This document shows positions 9,249 through 21,800 of a DNA stretch of 64,000 nucleotides, piece by piece. Each line of letters begins with the position of its first letter. The stretch's first letter is position 1. The stretch covers positions 1 through 64,000 of the forward strand of contig JACSYO010000571.1 in assembly GCA_016806645.1 (NCBI GenBank). Reading direction: 5' to 3'. The notes under the pieces are model-generated. The model saw only the letters and a list, made by a program, of their open reading frames with translations, ran no database searches and was not told the origin of the DNA. The stretch is from Ophiodon elongatus (taxonomy: Eukaryota; Chordata; Actinopteri; Perciformes; Hexagrammidae). The translations under genes were made by a program, and so were the position numbers.

Positions 9249-9649
9249 AGAATCAACTATTTGGTGAGTACACTAGTCTTATGTTTTATTTCCCAAACAT
9301 ACATACACTACGATAATGTTGTGTCAGTGGCATCCACTTGATATGATGCAGTTTGTTTGCTGTGTATTTAATTGAGCAAATATAAGCTACTAATTTCCTG
9401 TAGGAAGCTCTTAAGCCAAATTGATTTCTAATGCAGCATTTTGATTTTATGAATGGGCTACATATAATATTCATTGGGTTTAAAACAATACAGATTTTTG
9501 AATGCTGATAACAGTATTGTTGCTATGTTGTTATGTGTCCCTGCAGGAGATGAACAGGCCCAGGCGCAGTGAGGGCTTGGCGACCATGATGACAGAGGTG
9601 CTGTTGTCTCTTGAGCTTCTGCAGAGGGTGAAGGTGGAGTTTGCTTGAA
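9249..9649 (+). other. Possible 3' intron and small terminal exon of hAT
   Basis: A consensus donor GTGAGT lies at 9264-9269, 15 bases after the stop codon, and an acceptor-like TGTCCCTGCAG ends at 9546. After it a 33-codon frame runs from 9547 to TGA at 9646-9648 (begins EMNRPRRSEG, ends VKVEFA). With the donor after the stop, splicing would only affect the 3' UTR and place an exon junction 15-18 bases beyond the stop. The sites are kept in all three blocks. The small frame may be chance. Confidence 0.3.
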
Positions 9650-9936
9650 TACAGGTGGACTGCTGCACACATACACGGATGAAGACACTGCACACAAGTC
9701 CCCAATAGACTGAATCACTTTAGAAATTATTTACTTTTTGAACCGTTAAATGTTAACCAAATTTGTTTGGTTTTCTTTATGCTTTCAAAACATTCATTTA
9801 TCTGTTTATTATTTATTATTTATGTGACCTGTGATTTAATTTGTACATTTTAAGTCCACAAATGTTATGCTTTGTGGCACTCAGCACTTTAAAAGATTCA
9901 TCTCAGTGGTCAGTTTCTGAACACCACAATGTATTG

Positions 9937-9942
9937 AATAAA
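9937..9942 (+). promoter_or_regulatory. Candidate poly(A) signal of hAT (block 2)
   Basis: AATAAA in the 3' tail at the position equivalent to the hexamers in the other two copies. It would end the transposase message about 200 bp inside the element's 3' terminus. Confidence 0.4.
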
Positions 9943-10099
9943 TACAAATACTGTGAACAAACACTTTTTGACTCTTCAAGACTATTTTTTTCTATTCTGT
10001 TACACATACATCATGTAGCAATCACACAAAGTTGTATTGTAGACGGGATTACGCCAGAGTCCTGTGCAATTATTCACAGCCTCACAAAATATCGCATAG

Positions 10100-10136
10100 T
10101 GTCCTCCTTTTTGGTGTTATGGATATGGTCACCCTA
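10100..10136. repeat. 3' terminal inverted repeat of hAT (block 2)
   Basis: On the minus strand the element begins TAGGGTGACCATA and runs inward to CCAAAAAGGAGGACA, followed by GCGATATTTTGTG. The same 37 bp close the copies in blocks 1 and 3 (3831-3867, 35793-35829). The flanking sequence is L2 ORF1, so this marks the insertion point in the LINE. Confidence 0.75.
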
Positions 10137-10466
10137 ACTATGGGGGGTGGGGTGGGCAGGCTAACTACTGTAGCTAACGACTGAGCTTCCATGGTGCGGA
10201 GCCGTACCTCTAACTCACTGAGCCTCGCCTCCACCCTAGCAAACAAACTACACTTATTATCATTATCATTAAGGGAGGCAGAGGAATGGCTAAGCAGGTG
10301 ACACACTGGGCAAGGGGGAGAAGGAGAGGGAGAGGAAGAGAAGGCAGTCATCGTAAGCTGCTAAGCTAAAGTACAGTGGCTAACATTAGCAAAAACCAAA
10401 CAAAGTGTAAATAAAACTGTAGGATTAAGCGAGAAGCCGCTACAAGAAGGAGGGAGATATTAGGGT
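10137..10466 (-). pseudogene. L2 LINE 5' UTR and ORF1 N-terminus (block 2)
   Basis: Equivalent to 3868-4197. The start codon is at 10351 (a single ATG, the upstream one being ACG here). The coiled-coil segment is unchanged and the Cys pair reads CPVCHLL. The frame is broken by the hAT end at 10136. No esterase part lies beyond hAT in this block, because satellite begins at 7161. The right end stops at the piggyBac TTAA. Confidence 0.7.
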
Positions 10467-10470
10467 TTAA
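10467..10470. other. TTAA target site of piggyBac (block 2)
   Basis: TTAA precedes CCTCGTGTTGTCC as in the other blocks, within L2 5' UTR sequence. Confidence 0.75.
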
Positions 10471-12239
10471 CCTCGTGTTGTCCTGGGGTCATTCTGACCC
10501 CAAATTAAATATTTTGCCGTCAAAATATGTTTTTTATTCATCAAATGGTCTGAAAATAATGGAGGTTGTTGGATACTATGCTCTTCAAGATTAAAATACA
10601 TTTTAAGTCATTTGATTGAATTATGGGTGATTTATTGAATTTAATAACTTCTGTTGTCCTCTGGGGTCAAAAAGAACCTGCAGCACAAAGTGGTGCAATG
10701 GGGCAAATTGTCACCCCATACTGCTTTCCAAAACATCTTTGATCTTGGATGTTTGATGTCTGGGGTCAAGCAATGGTTATGACATCAACAGCAAAAAACA
10801 AACAGGTCTTTTCTCACAGGTGTTGGAGCATTGTATTTCACATTTTAGAGAGACAGTCAGCACAATGAGGAGGCAGAAGCGCAACACTCCACAGGAGGCT
10901 TGTGAGCTCATTTTAAACTATGTTGGGGAAAGGAATGAGCAGGAGGACAATGCTGAACATGAGGAGGAGGAAGAATCAACTGAGGAGGATTCAGGATCAG
11001 AAGAGAAGGAGAATATTGATGAGGTGATAGATCCAACATACAGACCACATGCTACTTCTTCCTCTGAAGAAGCCCCCACATCGCCCGCTGAAGAAATGGA
11101 AGAAGGGTATGAAGTGAAGGAAAATGATGAACATGATGATGAGGAAGAATATGAGAAAAAGAGTTCTGCTCCAGCTGTACCTATGCAGCCACTGCCCCTT
11201 GGGCCCCTCACCCAGCCGCCCCTCCTGGCCCATCACCCAAAAGAAGTAGGTTCAAATTCTGCCATCGCCAAAGTGATCTCAAAACATCGAAAATGTGCCA
11301 AAAATGCAATGCATATATCTGTAAAGATCACGCCATTACTACCTGCCTCGCATGCAACTGAGGGCACATTCAGACTGTTTTTAATCTGAAAAGTTAGTTT
11401 TGAAAAGTGAAATATTTTGGAAATGAATGTTGACATGTTTTATATGTCAGGAAATGAGTTGGAATAAAGTTGACTAAAAAGTTGAAACAGAGAGCTGGGT
11501 GATAATTTCTACTTAAGGCTTTATAAACACTCAAACCAGACGGGGTCATTTTTGACACGGGAGGACAACAGGTGTTGCTATTAAAAAAATGTAAGCGCTT
11601 TAAAAACAGCATAATATCTTAACTTTGACATTTACAAGTCTGTGATGATCTATCAACTCATGGGACTCGGATTGTTAACTATAGTAAGAATAATTGATGA
11701 TTTTATTTATTTTAACTAAAAAAAAAGGTAAAGGTTCATGTAAATGAGGTCTTAAATTTCAAATGGAATAAATAAATGGTGTTATTGTGTTTGAATGAAG
11801 TTGGTATGAAAGGTGTAACACAGAATTGGGTGAAGTATCCACTTTATATTCTTTAAATAACAGTCAAACCAGACGGGGTCAATTTTGACCCCAGGGGACA
11901 AAATGTGTGATTATGTGCTGCCATGAGAAAAATGTAAATGATTCAAGAACAGCATCCTCACTAAACTTTGACATGAACCACTATGTGATAGGTCAACTAG
12001 TCAAAATAATATAAAGTCAAAATAATTAATTGTTTCATTTAATTTTCACTCAAAAACAGGCTATACTTTTATGTAAACAAGGCCTATTGGCCCTGAATTC
12101 CAAAACAAAGGGAAAAATGTGTGGTAAGGACTGAAGTAAGACTAAAGGTGTAAAACAGAATTGATTGACAATTTATACTAAATGCTTTAAAAAACAGTCA
12201 AACAAGGTGGGGTTATATTAGACCCCAGAGGACCTAAGG
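10471..12239 (+). mobile_element. Internally deleted piggyBac element (block 2)
   Basis: Same layout as in block 1: terminus and hairpin, remnant gene, AATAAA at 11463-11468, and the 333-bp tandem repeat at about 11453-12239 (anchors at 11536, 11869 and near 12203). The right terminus GGACCTAAGG is followed by TGTA and then satellite from 12244. Apart from the remnant gene, 10471-10864 and 11390-12239 hold only non-coding element sequence. Confidence 0.84.
10865..11389 (+). pseudogene. piggyBac transposase remnant (block 2)
   Basis: Begins MRRQKRNTPQEACE and has the same acidic region. The Pro-rich linker is shorter and changed (QPLPLGPLTQPP), and the catalytic core is missing. The cysteine domain in the shifted frame is damaged: the first Cys codon is TTC (Phe), and CPCQSD reads CHRQSD, so two metal-binding Cys are lost. 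Block 3 shares the first change and the Cys-to-Arg change, while block 1 keeps the Cys residues. It cannot be a functional transposase. Confidence 0.8.
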
Positions 12240-13892
12240 TGTATGGCCTCTTCCCTGCCGAAACGTATTTTAAGAGCATACAACGTGGAAATGCAGCCTG
12301 AAGGCAGAAAAATGATGAGAACATCATGTATTCATGAAATTAACATGAACCTTGAAAATCTTCTTTTCTGGGAGACTTTATAGAGGGGAATCAAGTAAAC
12401 TGTGTATTTTTCAGGAAAATCCACTTTTGGCCTCGACCCAGCCGAAACGTCTTTTCAGACCATAAATACTTAAAATGCAGCTTTAATGCAGAAAAGTGAT
12501 TAGAACATCATTTATTCATGAATATAACATGAACCTTGAAAGTCTGCTTTTCTGGGAGATTTTATAGTGGAAAATCAAGTAAATTGTATTTTTCAACAAA
12601 ATCCAATTTTGGCCTCTTCCCTGCCGAAACGTATTTTAAGAGCATACAACGTGGAAATGCAGCCTGAAGGCAGAACAATTATGAGAACATCATGTATTCA
12701 TGAAATTAACATGAAACTTGAGAGTCTGCTGCTATGCGACAGTGTATTGATGAAAATCAAGTAAACTGTGTATTTTTCAACAAATTCCACTTTTGGCCTC
12801 GAAACAGAAGAAACGTCTTTTCAGACAATAAATACTGAAAATGCACCTTTAAGTCAGAAAAGTGATGAGAACATCATGTATTCATGAAATTAACATGAAA
12901 CTTGAGAGTTTGCTCTTCTCGGACAATTCTTTGAGGAAAATCAAGTAAATTGTGTATTTTTCAACAAAATCCACTTTTGGCAACTTCCCAGACAGAAAAA
13001 TATTTTAAGAGCATACAATGTGGAAATGCAGCCTGAAGGCAGAAAAGTGATGAGAACATCATGTATTCATTAATATAACATGAACCTTGAAAGTCTGCTG
13101 TTCTGGGAGACTTTATAGTGGAAAATCAAGTAAACTGTGTATTTGTCAGGAAAATCCACTTTTGGCCTCGACCCAGCCGAAACGTCTTTTCAGACCATAA
13201 ATACTGAAAATGCAGCTTTAAGGCAGAAAAGTGATTAGAACATCATTTATTTATGAATATAACATGGACCTTGAAAGTCTGCTGTTCTGGGAGACTTTAT
13301 AGAGGAAAATCAAGTAAACTGTGTATTTTGCAACAAAATCCACTTTTGGCATCGACCCAGCCGAAAGGTCTTTTCAGACCAAGAATACTGAAAATGCAGC
13401 TTTAAGTCAGAAAAGTGATTAGAACATCATTTATTCATGAATATAATATTAACCTTGAAAATCTTCTGTTCTGGTAGACTTTATAGAGGAAAATCAAGTA
13501 AACTGTGTATTTTGCAACAAAATCCACTTTTGGCCACTTCCCAGCCTGAAACATCTTTTCAGGCCATAAATACTGAAAATGCAGCTTTAAGTCAGAAAAG
13601 TGATGAGAACATCATGTATTCATGCAATTAACATGAAACTTGAGAGTTTGCTGTTCTCGGACAATTCTTTGAGGAAAATCAAGTAAATTGTGTATTTTTC
13701 AACAAAATCCACTTTTGGCAACTTCACAGACAGAAAAATATTTTAAGAGCATACAACGTGGAAATGCAGCCTGAAGGCAGAAAAATGATGAGAACATCAT
13801 GTATTCATTAATATAACATGAACCTTGAAAATCTTCTGTTCTGGGAGACTTTATAGAGGGAAATCAAGTAAACTGTGTATTTTGCAACAAAA

Positions 13893-14078
13893 TCCACTTT
13901 TGGACTGTTCGCAGGCTGAAAAGACTTTTAAGACCATAAAAACTGAAAATGCAGCTGGACGGCAAAAAAGTAATGGAAACATCATATATTCATGTACATA
14001 ACATGAAACTTGATAGTCTGCTGTTCTGGGAGACTTTATAGAGGGAAATCAAGTAAACTGTGTATTTTTCAACAAATT
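13893..14078. repeat. Single family B monomer
   Basis: An isolated B-type unit (GACTGTTCGCAGGCTG, AAGACCATAAAAACTG, GTAATGGAAACATCATATATTC) between A monomers. Its 3' part (GGGAGACTTTATAGAGGGAAATC) looks A-like, so it may be an A/B hybrid. Confidence 0.85.
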
Positions 14079-16282
14079 CCACTTTTGGCCTCTAACCAGC
14101 CTGAAACGTCTTTTCAGACCATAAATACTGCAAATGCAGCTTTTAGTCAGAAAAGTGATGAGAACATCATGTATTCATGAAATTAACATGAAACTTGAGA
14201 GTTTGCTGTACTCGGACAATTCTTTGAGGAAAATCAAGTAAATTGTGTATTTTTCAACAAAATCCACTTTTGGCCTCTTCCCAGCCGACACGTCTTTTAA
14301 GAGCACACAACATGGAAATGCAGCTTTAAGGCAGAAAAATGATGAGAACATCATGTATTCATGAAATTAACATGAAACTTGAGAGTTTGCTCTTCTCGGA
14401 CAATTCTTTGAGGAAAATCAAGTAAATTGTGTATTTTTTAACAAAATCCACTTTTGGCAACTTCCCAGACAGAAAAATATTTTAAGAGCATACAACGTGG
14501 AAATGCAGCCTGAAGGCAGAAAAGTGATGAGAACATCATGTATTCATTAATATAACATGAACCTTGAAAATCTTCTGTTCTGGGAGACTTTATAGAGGGA
14601 AATCAAGTAAACTGTGTATTTTGCAACAAAATCCACTTTTGGCCTCTAACCAGCCGTAATGTCTTTTCAGACCATAAATACTAAAAATGCAGCTTTAAGG
14701 CAGAAAAGTGATGAGAACATGATGTATTCATGAATATAACATGAACCTTGAAAGTCTGGGAGACTTTACAGAGGAAAATCAAGTAAACTTTGTATTTTTC
14801 AACAAAATCCACTTTTGGCCTCTTCCCTGCCGAAACGTATTTTAAGAGCATACAACGTGGAAATGCAGCCTGAAGGAAGAAAAATTATGAGAACATCATG
14901 TATTCATGAAATTAACATGAAAATTGAGAGTCTGCTGCTCTGCGACAGTGTATTGATGAAAATCAAGTAAACTGTGTATTTTGCAACAAAATCCACTTTT
15001 GGCCTCGAAACAGAAGAAATGTCTTTTCAGACCATAAATACTGAAAATGCACCTTTAAGGCAGAAAAGTGATGAGAACATTATGTATTCATGAATATAAC
15101 ATGAACCTTGAAAGTCTGCTGTTCTGGGAGACTTTATAGTGGAAAATCAAGTAAACTGTGTATTTTTCAGGAAGATCCACTTTTGGCCTCGACCCAGCCG
15201 AAACGTCTTTTCAGACCATAAATACTGAAAATGCAGCTTTAAGGCAGAAAAGTGATTAGAACATCATTTATTTATGAATATAACATGAACCTTGAAAGTC
15301 TGCTGTTCTGGAAAGACTTTATAGAGGAAAATCAAGTAAACTGTGTATTTTGCAACAAAATCCACTTTTGGCATCGACCCAGCCGAAAGGTCTTTTCAGA
15401 CCAAGAATACTGAAAATGCAGCTTTAAGGCAGAAAAGTGATTAGAACATCATTTATTCATGAATATAATATTAACCTTGAAAATCTTCTGTTCTGGTAGA
15501 CTTTATAGAGGAAAATCAAGTAAACTGTGTATTTTGCAACAAAATCCACTTTTGGCCACTTCCCAGCCTGAAACATCTTTTCAGGCCATAAATACTGAAA
15601 ATGCAGCTTTAAGTCAGAAAAGTGACTTGAACATCATGTATTCATGAAATTAACATGAAATTTTGAAAGTTTGCTTTTCTGGGAAATTCTTTTGAGGAAA
15701 ATAAAGTAAAGTGTATTTTTCAACAAAATCCACTTTTGGCCTCTTCCCAGCCGAAACGTATTTTAAGAGCATACAACGTGGAAATGCAGCCTGAAGGCAG
15801 AAAAGTGATGAGAACATCATGTATTCATGAATATAACATGAACCTTGAAAATCTTCTGTTCTGGGAGACTTTATAGAGGGAAATCAAGTAAACTGTGTAT
15901 TTTGCAACAAAATCCACTTTTGGCCTCTTCCCAGCCGAAATGTCTTTTCAGACCATAAATACTGAAAATGCGGCTTTAAGGCAGAAAAGTGATGATAACA
16001 TTATGTATTCATGAATATAACATGAACCTTGAAAGTCTGCTGTTCTGGGAGACTTTATAGAGGAAAATCAAGTAAACTGTGTATTTTTCAACAAATTCCA
16101 CTTTTGGCCTCTAACCAGCCTGAAAGATCTTTTCAGACCATAAATACTGCAAATGCAGCTTTAAGACAGAAAAGTGACGAGAACATCATGTTTTCATGAA
16201 TATAACATTAACCTTGAAAATCTTCTGTTCTGGGAGACTTTATAGAGGAAAATCAAGTAAACTGTGTATTTTTCAACAAAAT

Positions 16283-16837
16283 CCACTTTTGGACTGTTCG
16301 TAGGATGAAAAGCCTTTTAAGACCATAAAAACTGATAATGCAGCTGTATGGCAAAAAAGTGATGGAAACATCATATATTCATGTACATAACATGAAACTT
16401 GATAGTCTGCATTTCTGGGAGACTTTATAGAGGAATATCAAGTAAACTGTGTATTTTGCAAAAAAATCCACTTTTGGATTGTTCGCAGGCTGAAAAGCCT
16501 TTTAAGACCATAAAAACTGAAAATGCAGCTGTATGGTAAAAAAGTGATGGAAACATCATTTATTCATGAACATAACATGAACCTTGACCGACTGCATTTC
16601 TGGGAGACTTTATAGAGGAATATCAAGTAAACTGTGTATTTTGCAACAAAATCCACTTTTGGCCTATTCGCAGGCTGAAACGCATTTTAAGACCATAAAA
16701 ACTGAAAATGCAGATGAAAGGCAGAAAAGTAATGGAAACATCATTTATTCATGAACATAACATGAACCTTGACCGTCTGCATTTCTGGGTGACTTTATAG
16801 AGGGAAATCAAGTAAACTGTGTATTTTGCAACAAAAT
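16283..16837. repeat. Family B cluster, 3 monomers
   Basis: Three 185-bp steps (16283, 16468, 16653). The first has TTCGTAGGATG, the second ATTGTTCGCAGG, the third the CTATTCGCAGGCTGAAACGC form. It is followed by the GGCCACTTCCCAACC A variant. Confidence 0.9.
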
Positions 16838-18310
16838 CCACTTTTGGCCACTTCCCAACCTGAAACATCTTTTCAGGCCATAAATACTGAAAATGCAGCT
16901 TTAAGTCAGAAAAGTGATGAGAACATCATGTATTCATGAAATTAACATGAAACTTGAGAGTTTGCTGTACTCGGACAATTCTTTGAGGAAATTCAAGTAA
17001 ATTGTGTATTTTTCAACAAAATCCACTTTTGGCAACTTTCCAGACAGAAAAATATTTTAAGAGCATACAACGTGGAAATGCAGCCTGAAGGCAGAAAAAT
17101 GATGAGAACATCATGTATTCATTAATATAACATGAACCTTGAAAATCTTCTGTTCTGGGAGACTTTATAGAGGGAAATCAAGTAAACTGTGTATTTTGCA
17201 ACAAAATCCACTTTTGGCCTCTAACCAGCCGAAATGTCTTTTCAGACCATAAATACTGCAAATACAGCTTTAAGTCAGAAAAGTGACTTGAACATCATGT
17301 ATTCATGAAATTAACATGAAATTTTGAAAGTTTGCTTTTCTGGGAAATTCTTTTGAGGAAAATAAAGTAAAGTGTATTTTTCAGCAAAATCCACTTTTGG
17401 CCTCGACCCAGCCGAAACGTCTTTTCAGACCATAAATACTGAAAATGCAGCTTTAAGGCAGAAAAGTGATTAGAACATCATGTATTTATGAATATAACAT
17501 GAACCTTGAAAGTCTGCTGTTCTGGGAGACTTTATAGAGGAAAATCAAGTAAACTGTGTATTTTGCAACAAAATCCACTTTTGGCCTCTTCCCAGCCGAA
17601 ATGTCTTTTCAGACCATAAATACTGAAAATGCGGCTTTAAGGCAGAAAAGTGATGATAACATTATGTATTCATGAATATAACATGAACCTTGAAAGTCTG
17701 CTGTTCTGGGAGACTTTATAGAGGGAAATCAAGTAAACTGTGTATTTTGCAACAAAATCCACTTTTGGCCTCTACCCAGCCGAAATGTCTTTTCAGACCA
17801 TAAATACTGAAAATGCACCTTTAAGGCAGAAAAGTGATGAGAACATTATGTATTCATGAATATAACATGAACCTTGAAAATCTTCTGTTCTGGTAGACTT
17901 TATAGAGGAAAATCAAGTAAACTGTGTATTTTTCAGGAAAATCCACTTTTGGCCTCGACCCAGCCGAAACGTCTTTTCATACCATAAATACTGAAAATGC
18001 AGCTTTAAGGCAGAAAAGTGATGAGAACATCATGTATTCATGAAATTAACATGAAACTTGAGAGTTTGCTGTACTCGGACAATTCTTTGAGGAAAATCAA
18101 GTAAATTGTTTATTTTTCAACAAAATCCACTTTTGGCCTCTTCCCAGCCGAAACGTCTTTTAAGAGCACACAACATGGAAATGCAGCTTTAAGGCAGAAA
18201 AATGATGAGAACATCATGTATTCATGAAATTAACATGACACTTGAGAGTTTGCTGTTCTCGGACAATTCTTTGAGGAAAATCAAGTAAATTGTGTATTTT
18301 TCAGCAAAAT

Positions 18311-18865
18311 CCACTTTTGGATTGTTCGTAGGATGAAAAGCCTTTTAAGACCATAAAAACTGAAAATGCAGCTGTATGGCAAAAAAGTGATGGAAACATC
18401 ATATATTCATGTACATAACATGAAACTTGATAGTCTGCATTTCTGGGAGACTTTATAGAGGAATATCAAGTAAACTGTGTATTTTGCAACAAAATCCACT
18501 TTTGGACTGTTCGCAGGCTGAAAAGACTTTTAAGACCATAAAAACTGAAAATGCAGCTGGATGGCAAAAAAGTGATGGAAACATCATATATTCATGTACA
18601 TAACATGAAACTTGATAGTCTGCTGTTCTGAGAGACTTTATAGAGGAATATCAAGTACAGTGTGTATTTTGCAACAAAATCCACTTTTGGCCTATTCGCA
18701 GGCTGAAACGCATTTTAAGACCATAAAAACTGAAAATGCAGATGAAAGGCAGAAAAGTAATGGAAACAATATTTATTCATGAACATAACATGAACCTTGA
18801 CCATTTGCATTTCTGGGAGACTTTATAGAGGGAAATCAAGTAAACTGTGTATTTTGCAACAAAAT
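18311..18865. repeat. Family B cluster, 3 monomers
   Basis: Starts at 18311, 18496 and 18681, all 185 bp, in the same order of B forms as at 16283 and again followed by the GGCCACTTCCCAGCC A variant. Confidence 0.9.
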
Positions 18866-21800
18866 CCACTTTTGGCCACTTCCCAGCCTGAAACATCTTT
18901 TCAGGCCATAAATACTGAAAATACAGCTTTAAGTCAGAAAAGTGATGAGAACATCATGTATTCATGAAATTAACATGAAACTTGAGAGTTTGCTGTACTC
19001 GGACAATTCTTTGAGGAAAATCAAGTAAATTGTGTATTTTTCAACAAAATCCACTTTTGGCCTCTTCCCAGCCGAAACGTCTTTTAAGAGCACACAACGT
19101 GGAAATGCAGCTTTAAGGCAGAAAAATTATGAGAACATCATGTATTCATGAAATTAACATGAAACTTGAGAGTTTGCTGTTCTCGGACAATTCTTTGAGG
19201 AAAATCAAGTAAATTGTGTATTTTTCAACAAAATCCACTTTTGGCAACTTCCCAGACAGAAAAATATTTTAAGAGCATACAATGTGGAAATGCAGCCTGA
19301 AGGCAGAAAAGTGATGAGAACATCATGTATTCATGAAATTAACATGAAACTTGAGAGTCTGCTGCTCTGCGACAGTGTATTGATGAAAATCAAGTAAACT
19401 GTGTATTTTTCAACAAATTCCACTTTTGGCCTCTAACCAGCCTGAAAGATCTTTTCAGACCATAAATACTGCAAATGCAGCTTTAAGTCAGAAAAGTGAA
19501 TTGAACATCATGTATTCATGAAATTAACATGAAATTTTGAAAGTTTGCTTTTCTGGGAAATTCTTTTGAGGAAAATAAAGTAAAGTGTATTTTTCAGCAA
19601 AATCCACTTTTGGCCTCTTCCCAGCCGAAATGTCTTTTCAGACCATAAATACTGAAAATGCGGCTTTAAGGCAGAAAAGTGATGATAACATTATGTATTC
19701 ATGAAGATAACATGAACCTTGAAAGTCTGCTGTTCTGGGAGACTTTATAGAGGAAAATCAAGTAAACTGTGTATTTTGCAACAAAATCCACTTTTGGCCT
19801 CGAAACAGAAGAAACGTCTTTTCAGACCATAAATACTGAAAATGCACCTTTAAGTCAGAAAAGTGATGAGAACATCATGTATTCATGAATATAACATGAA
19901 CCTTGAAAATCTTCTGTTCTGGGAGACTTTATAGAGGGAAATCAAGTAAACTGTGTATTTTGCAACAAAATCCACTTTTGGCCTCTAACCAGCCGAAATA
20001 TCTTTTCAGACCATAAATTCTGAAAATGCGGCTTTAAGGCAGAAAAGTGATGATAACATTAATTATTCATGAATATAACATGAACCTTGAAAGTCTGCTG
20101 TTCTGGGAGACTTTATAGAGGAAAATCAAGTAAACTGTGTATTTTGCAACAAAATCCACTTTTGGCCTCTACCCAGCCGAAATGTCTTTTCAGACCATGA
20201 ATACTGAAAATGCAGCTTTAAGGCAGAAAAGTGATGAGAACATTATGTAGTCATGAATATAACATGAATCTTGAAAGTCTGCTGTTCTGGGAGACTTTAC
20301 AGAGGAAAATCAAGTAAACTGTGTATTTTTCAGCAAAATCCACTTTTGGCCTCTTCCCTGCCGAAACGTATTTTAAGAGCATACAACGTGGAAATGCAGC
20401 CTGAAGGCAGAAAAATTATGAGAACATCATGTATTCATGAAATTAACATGAAAATTGAGAGTCTGCTGCTCTGCGACAGTGTATTGATGAAAATCAAGTA
20501 AACTGTGTATTTTTCAACAAATTCCACTTTTGGCCTCTTCCCAGCCTGAAAGATCTTTTCAGGCCAGAAATACTGAAAATGCAGATTTAAGTCAGAAAAG
20601 TGATGAGAACATCATGTATTCATGAAATTAACATGAAACTTGAGAGTCTGCTCTTCTTAGACAATGCATTGAGGAAAATCCAGTGAACTGTATATTTTTC
20701 AACAAAATCCACTTTTGGCCTCTAACCAGCCGTAATGTCTTTTCAGACCATAAATACTAAAAATGCAGCTTTAAGGCAGAAAAGTGATGAGAACATTATG
20801 TATTCATGAATATAACATGAACCTTGAAAGTCTGCTGTTCTAGGAGACTTTATAGAGGAAAATCTTGTAAACTGTGTATTTTTCAATAAAATCCACTTTT
20901 GGCCTCGACCCAGCCGAAAGGTCTTTTCAGACCATGAATACTGAATATGCAGCTTTAAGGCAGAAAAGTGATTAGAACATCATGTATTCATGAATATAAC
21001 ATTAACCTTGAAAATCTTCTGTTCTGGTAGACTTTATAGAGGAAAATCAAGTAAACTGTATTTTTCAACAAAATCCACTTTTGGCCTCTTCCCTGCCGAA
21101 ACGTATTTTAAGAGCATACAACGTGGAAATGCAGCCTGAAGGCAGAACAATTATGAGAACATCATGTACTCATGAAATTAACATGAAACTTGAGAGTCTG
21201 CTGCTCTGCGACAGTGTATTGATGAAAATCAAGTAAACTGTGTATTTTTCAACAAATTCCACTTTTGGCCTCGAAACAGAAGAAACGTCTTTTCAGACAA
21301 TAAATACTGAAAATGCACCTTTAAGTCAGAAAAGTGATGAGAACATCATGTATTCATGAATATAACATGAACCTTGAAAATCTTCTGTTCTGGGAGACTT
21401 TATAGAGGGAAATCAAGTAAACTGTGTATTTTTCAGGAAAATCCACTTTTGGCCTCGACCCAGCCGAAACGTCTTTTCAGACCATGAATACTGAAAATGC
21501 AGCTTTAAGGCAGAAAAGTGATTAGAACATCATGTATTTATGAATATAACATGAATCTTGAAAGTCTGCTGTTCTGGGAGACTTTACAGAGGAAAATCAA
21601 GTAAACTGTGTATTTTTCAGCAAAATCCACTTTTGAACTCTTCCCTGCCGAAACGTATTTTAAGAGCATACAACGTGGAAATGCAGCCTGAAGGCAGAAA
21701 AATTATGAGAACATCATGTATTCATGAAATTAACATGAAATTTTGAAAGTTTGCTTTTCTGGGAAATTCTTTTGAGGAAAATAAAGTAAAGTGTATTTTT

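Larger units (their letters stand above)
7162..10136 (+). mobile_element. hAT element, complete coding copy (block 2)
   Basis: A 2,975-bp element with a 242-bp leader, an uninterrupted transposase gene and an 888-bp 3' tail. The 3' terminus reads TAGGGTGACCATA from outside in, a hAT-type end. The left end is abnormal: TGTCCTCCTTTTTGG at 7169-7183 has the same orientation as its partner at 10100-10114, although termini should be inverted. No 8-bp target duplication is visible at its present borders. The left border is satellite, unlike blocks 1 and 3 where L2 sequence lies on the left. Confidence 0.9.

Noticed and set aside
1944..12243. Viral or retroviral origin of the blocks
   Set aside because: No gag, protease, reverse transcriptase, integrase, envelope or LTR sequence was seen. 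All coding parts fit L2, hAT and piggyBac.
12421..12445. CENP-B-box-like motif in the CTCGACCCAGCCGAAACG variant (minus strand TTCG....G..CGAG)
   Set aside because: It matches 7 of the 9 key positions, but by simple counting about one such match per two monomers is expected by chance on both strands, and the central A is missing.
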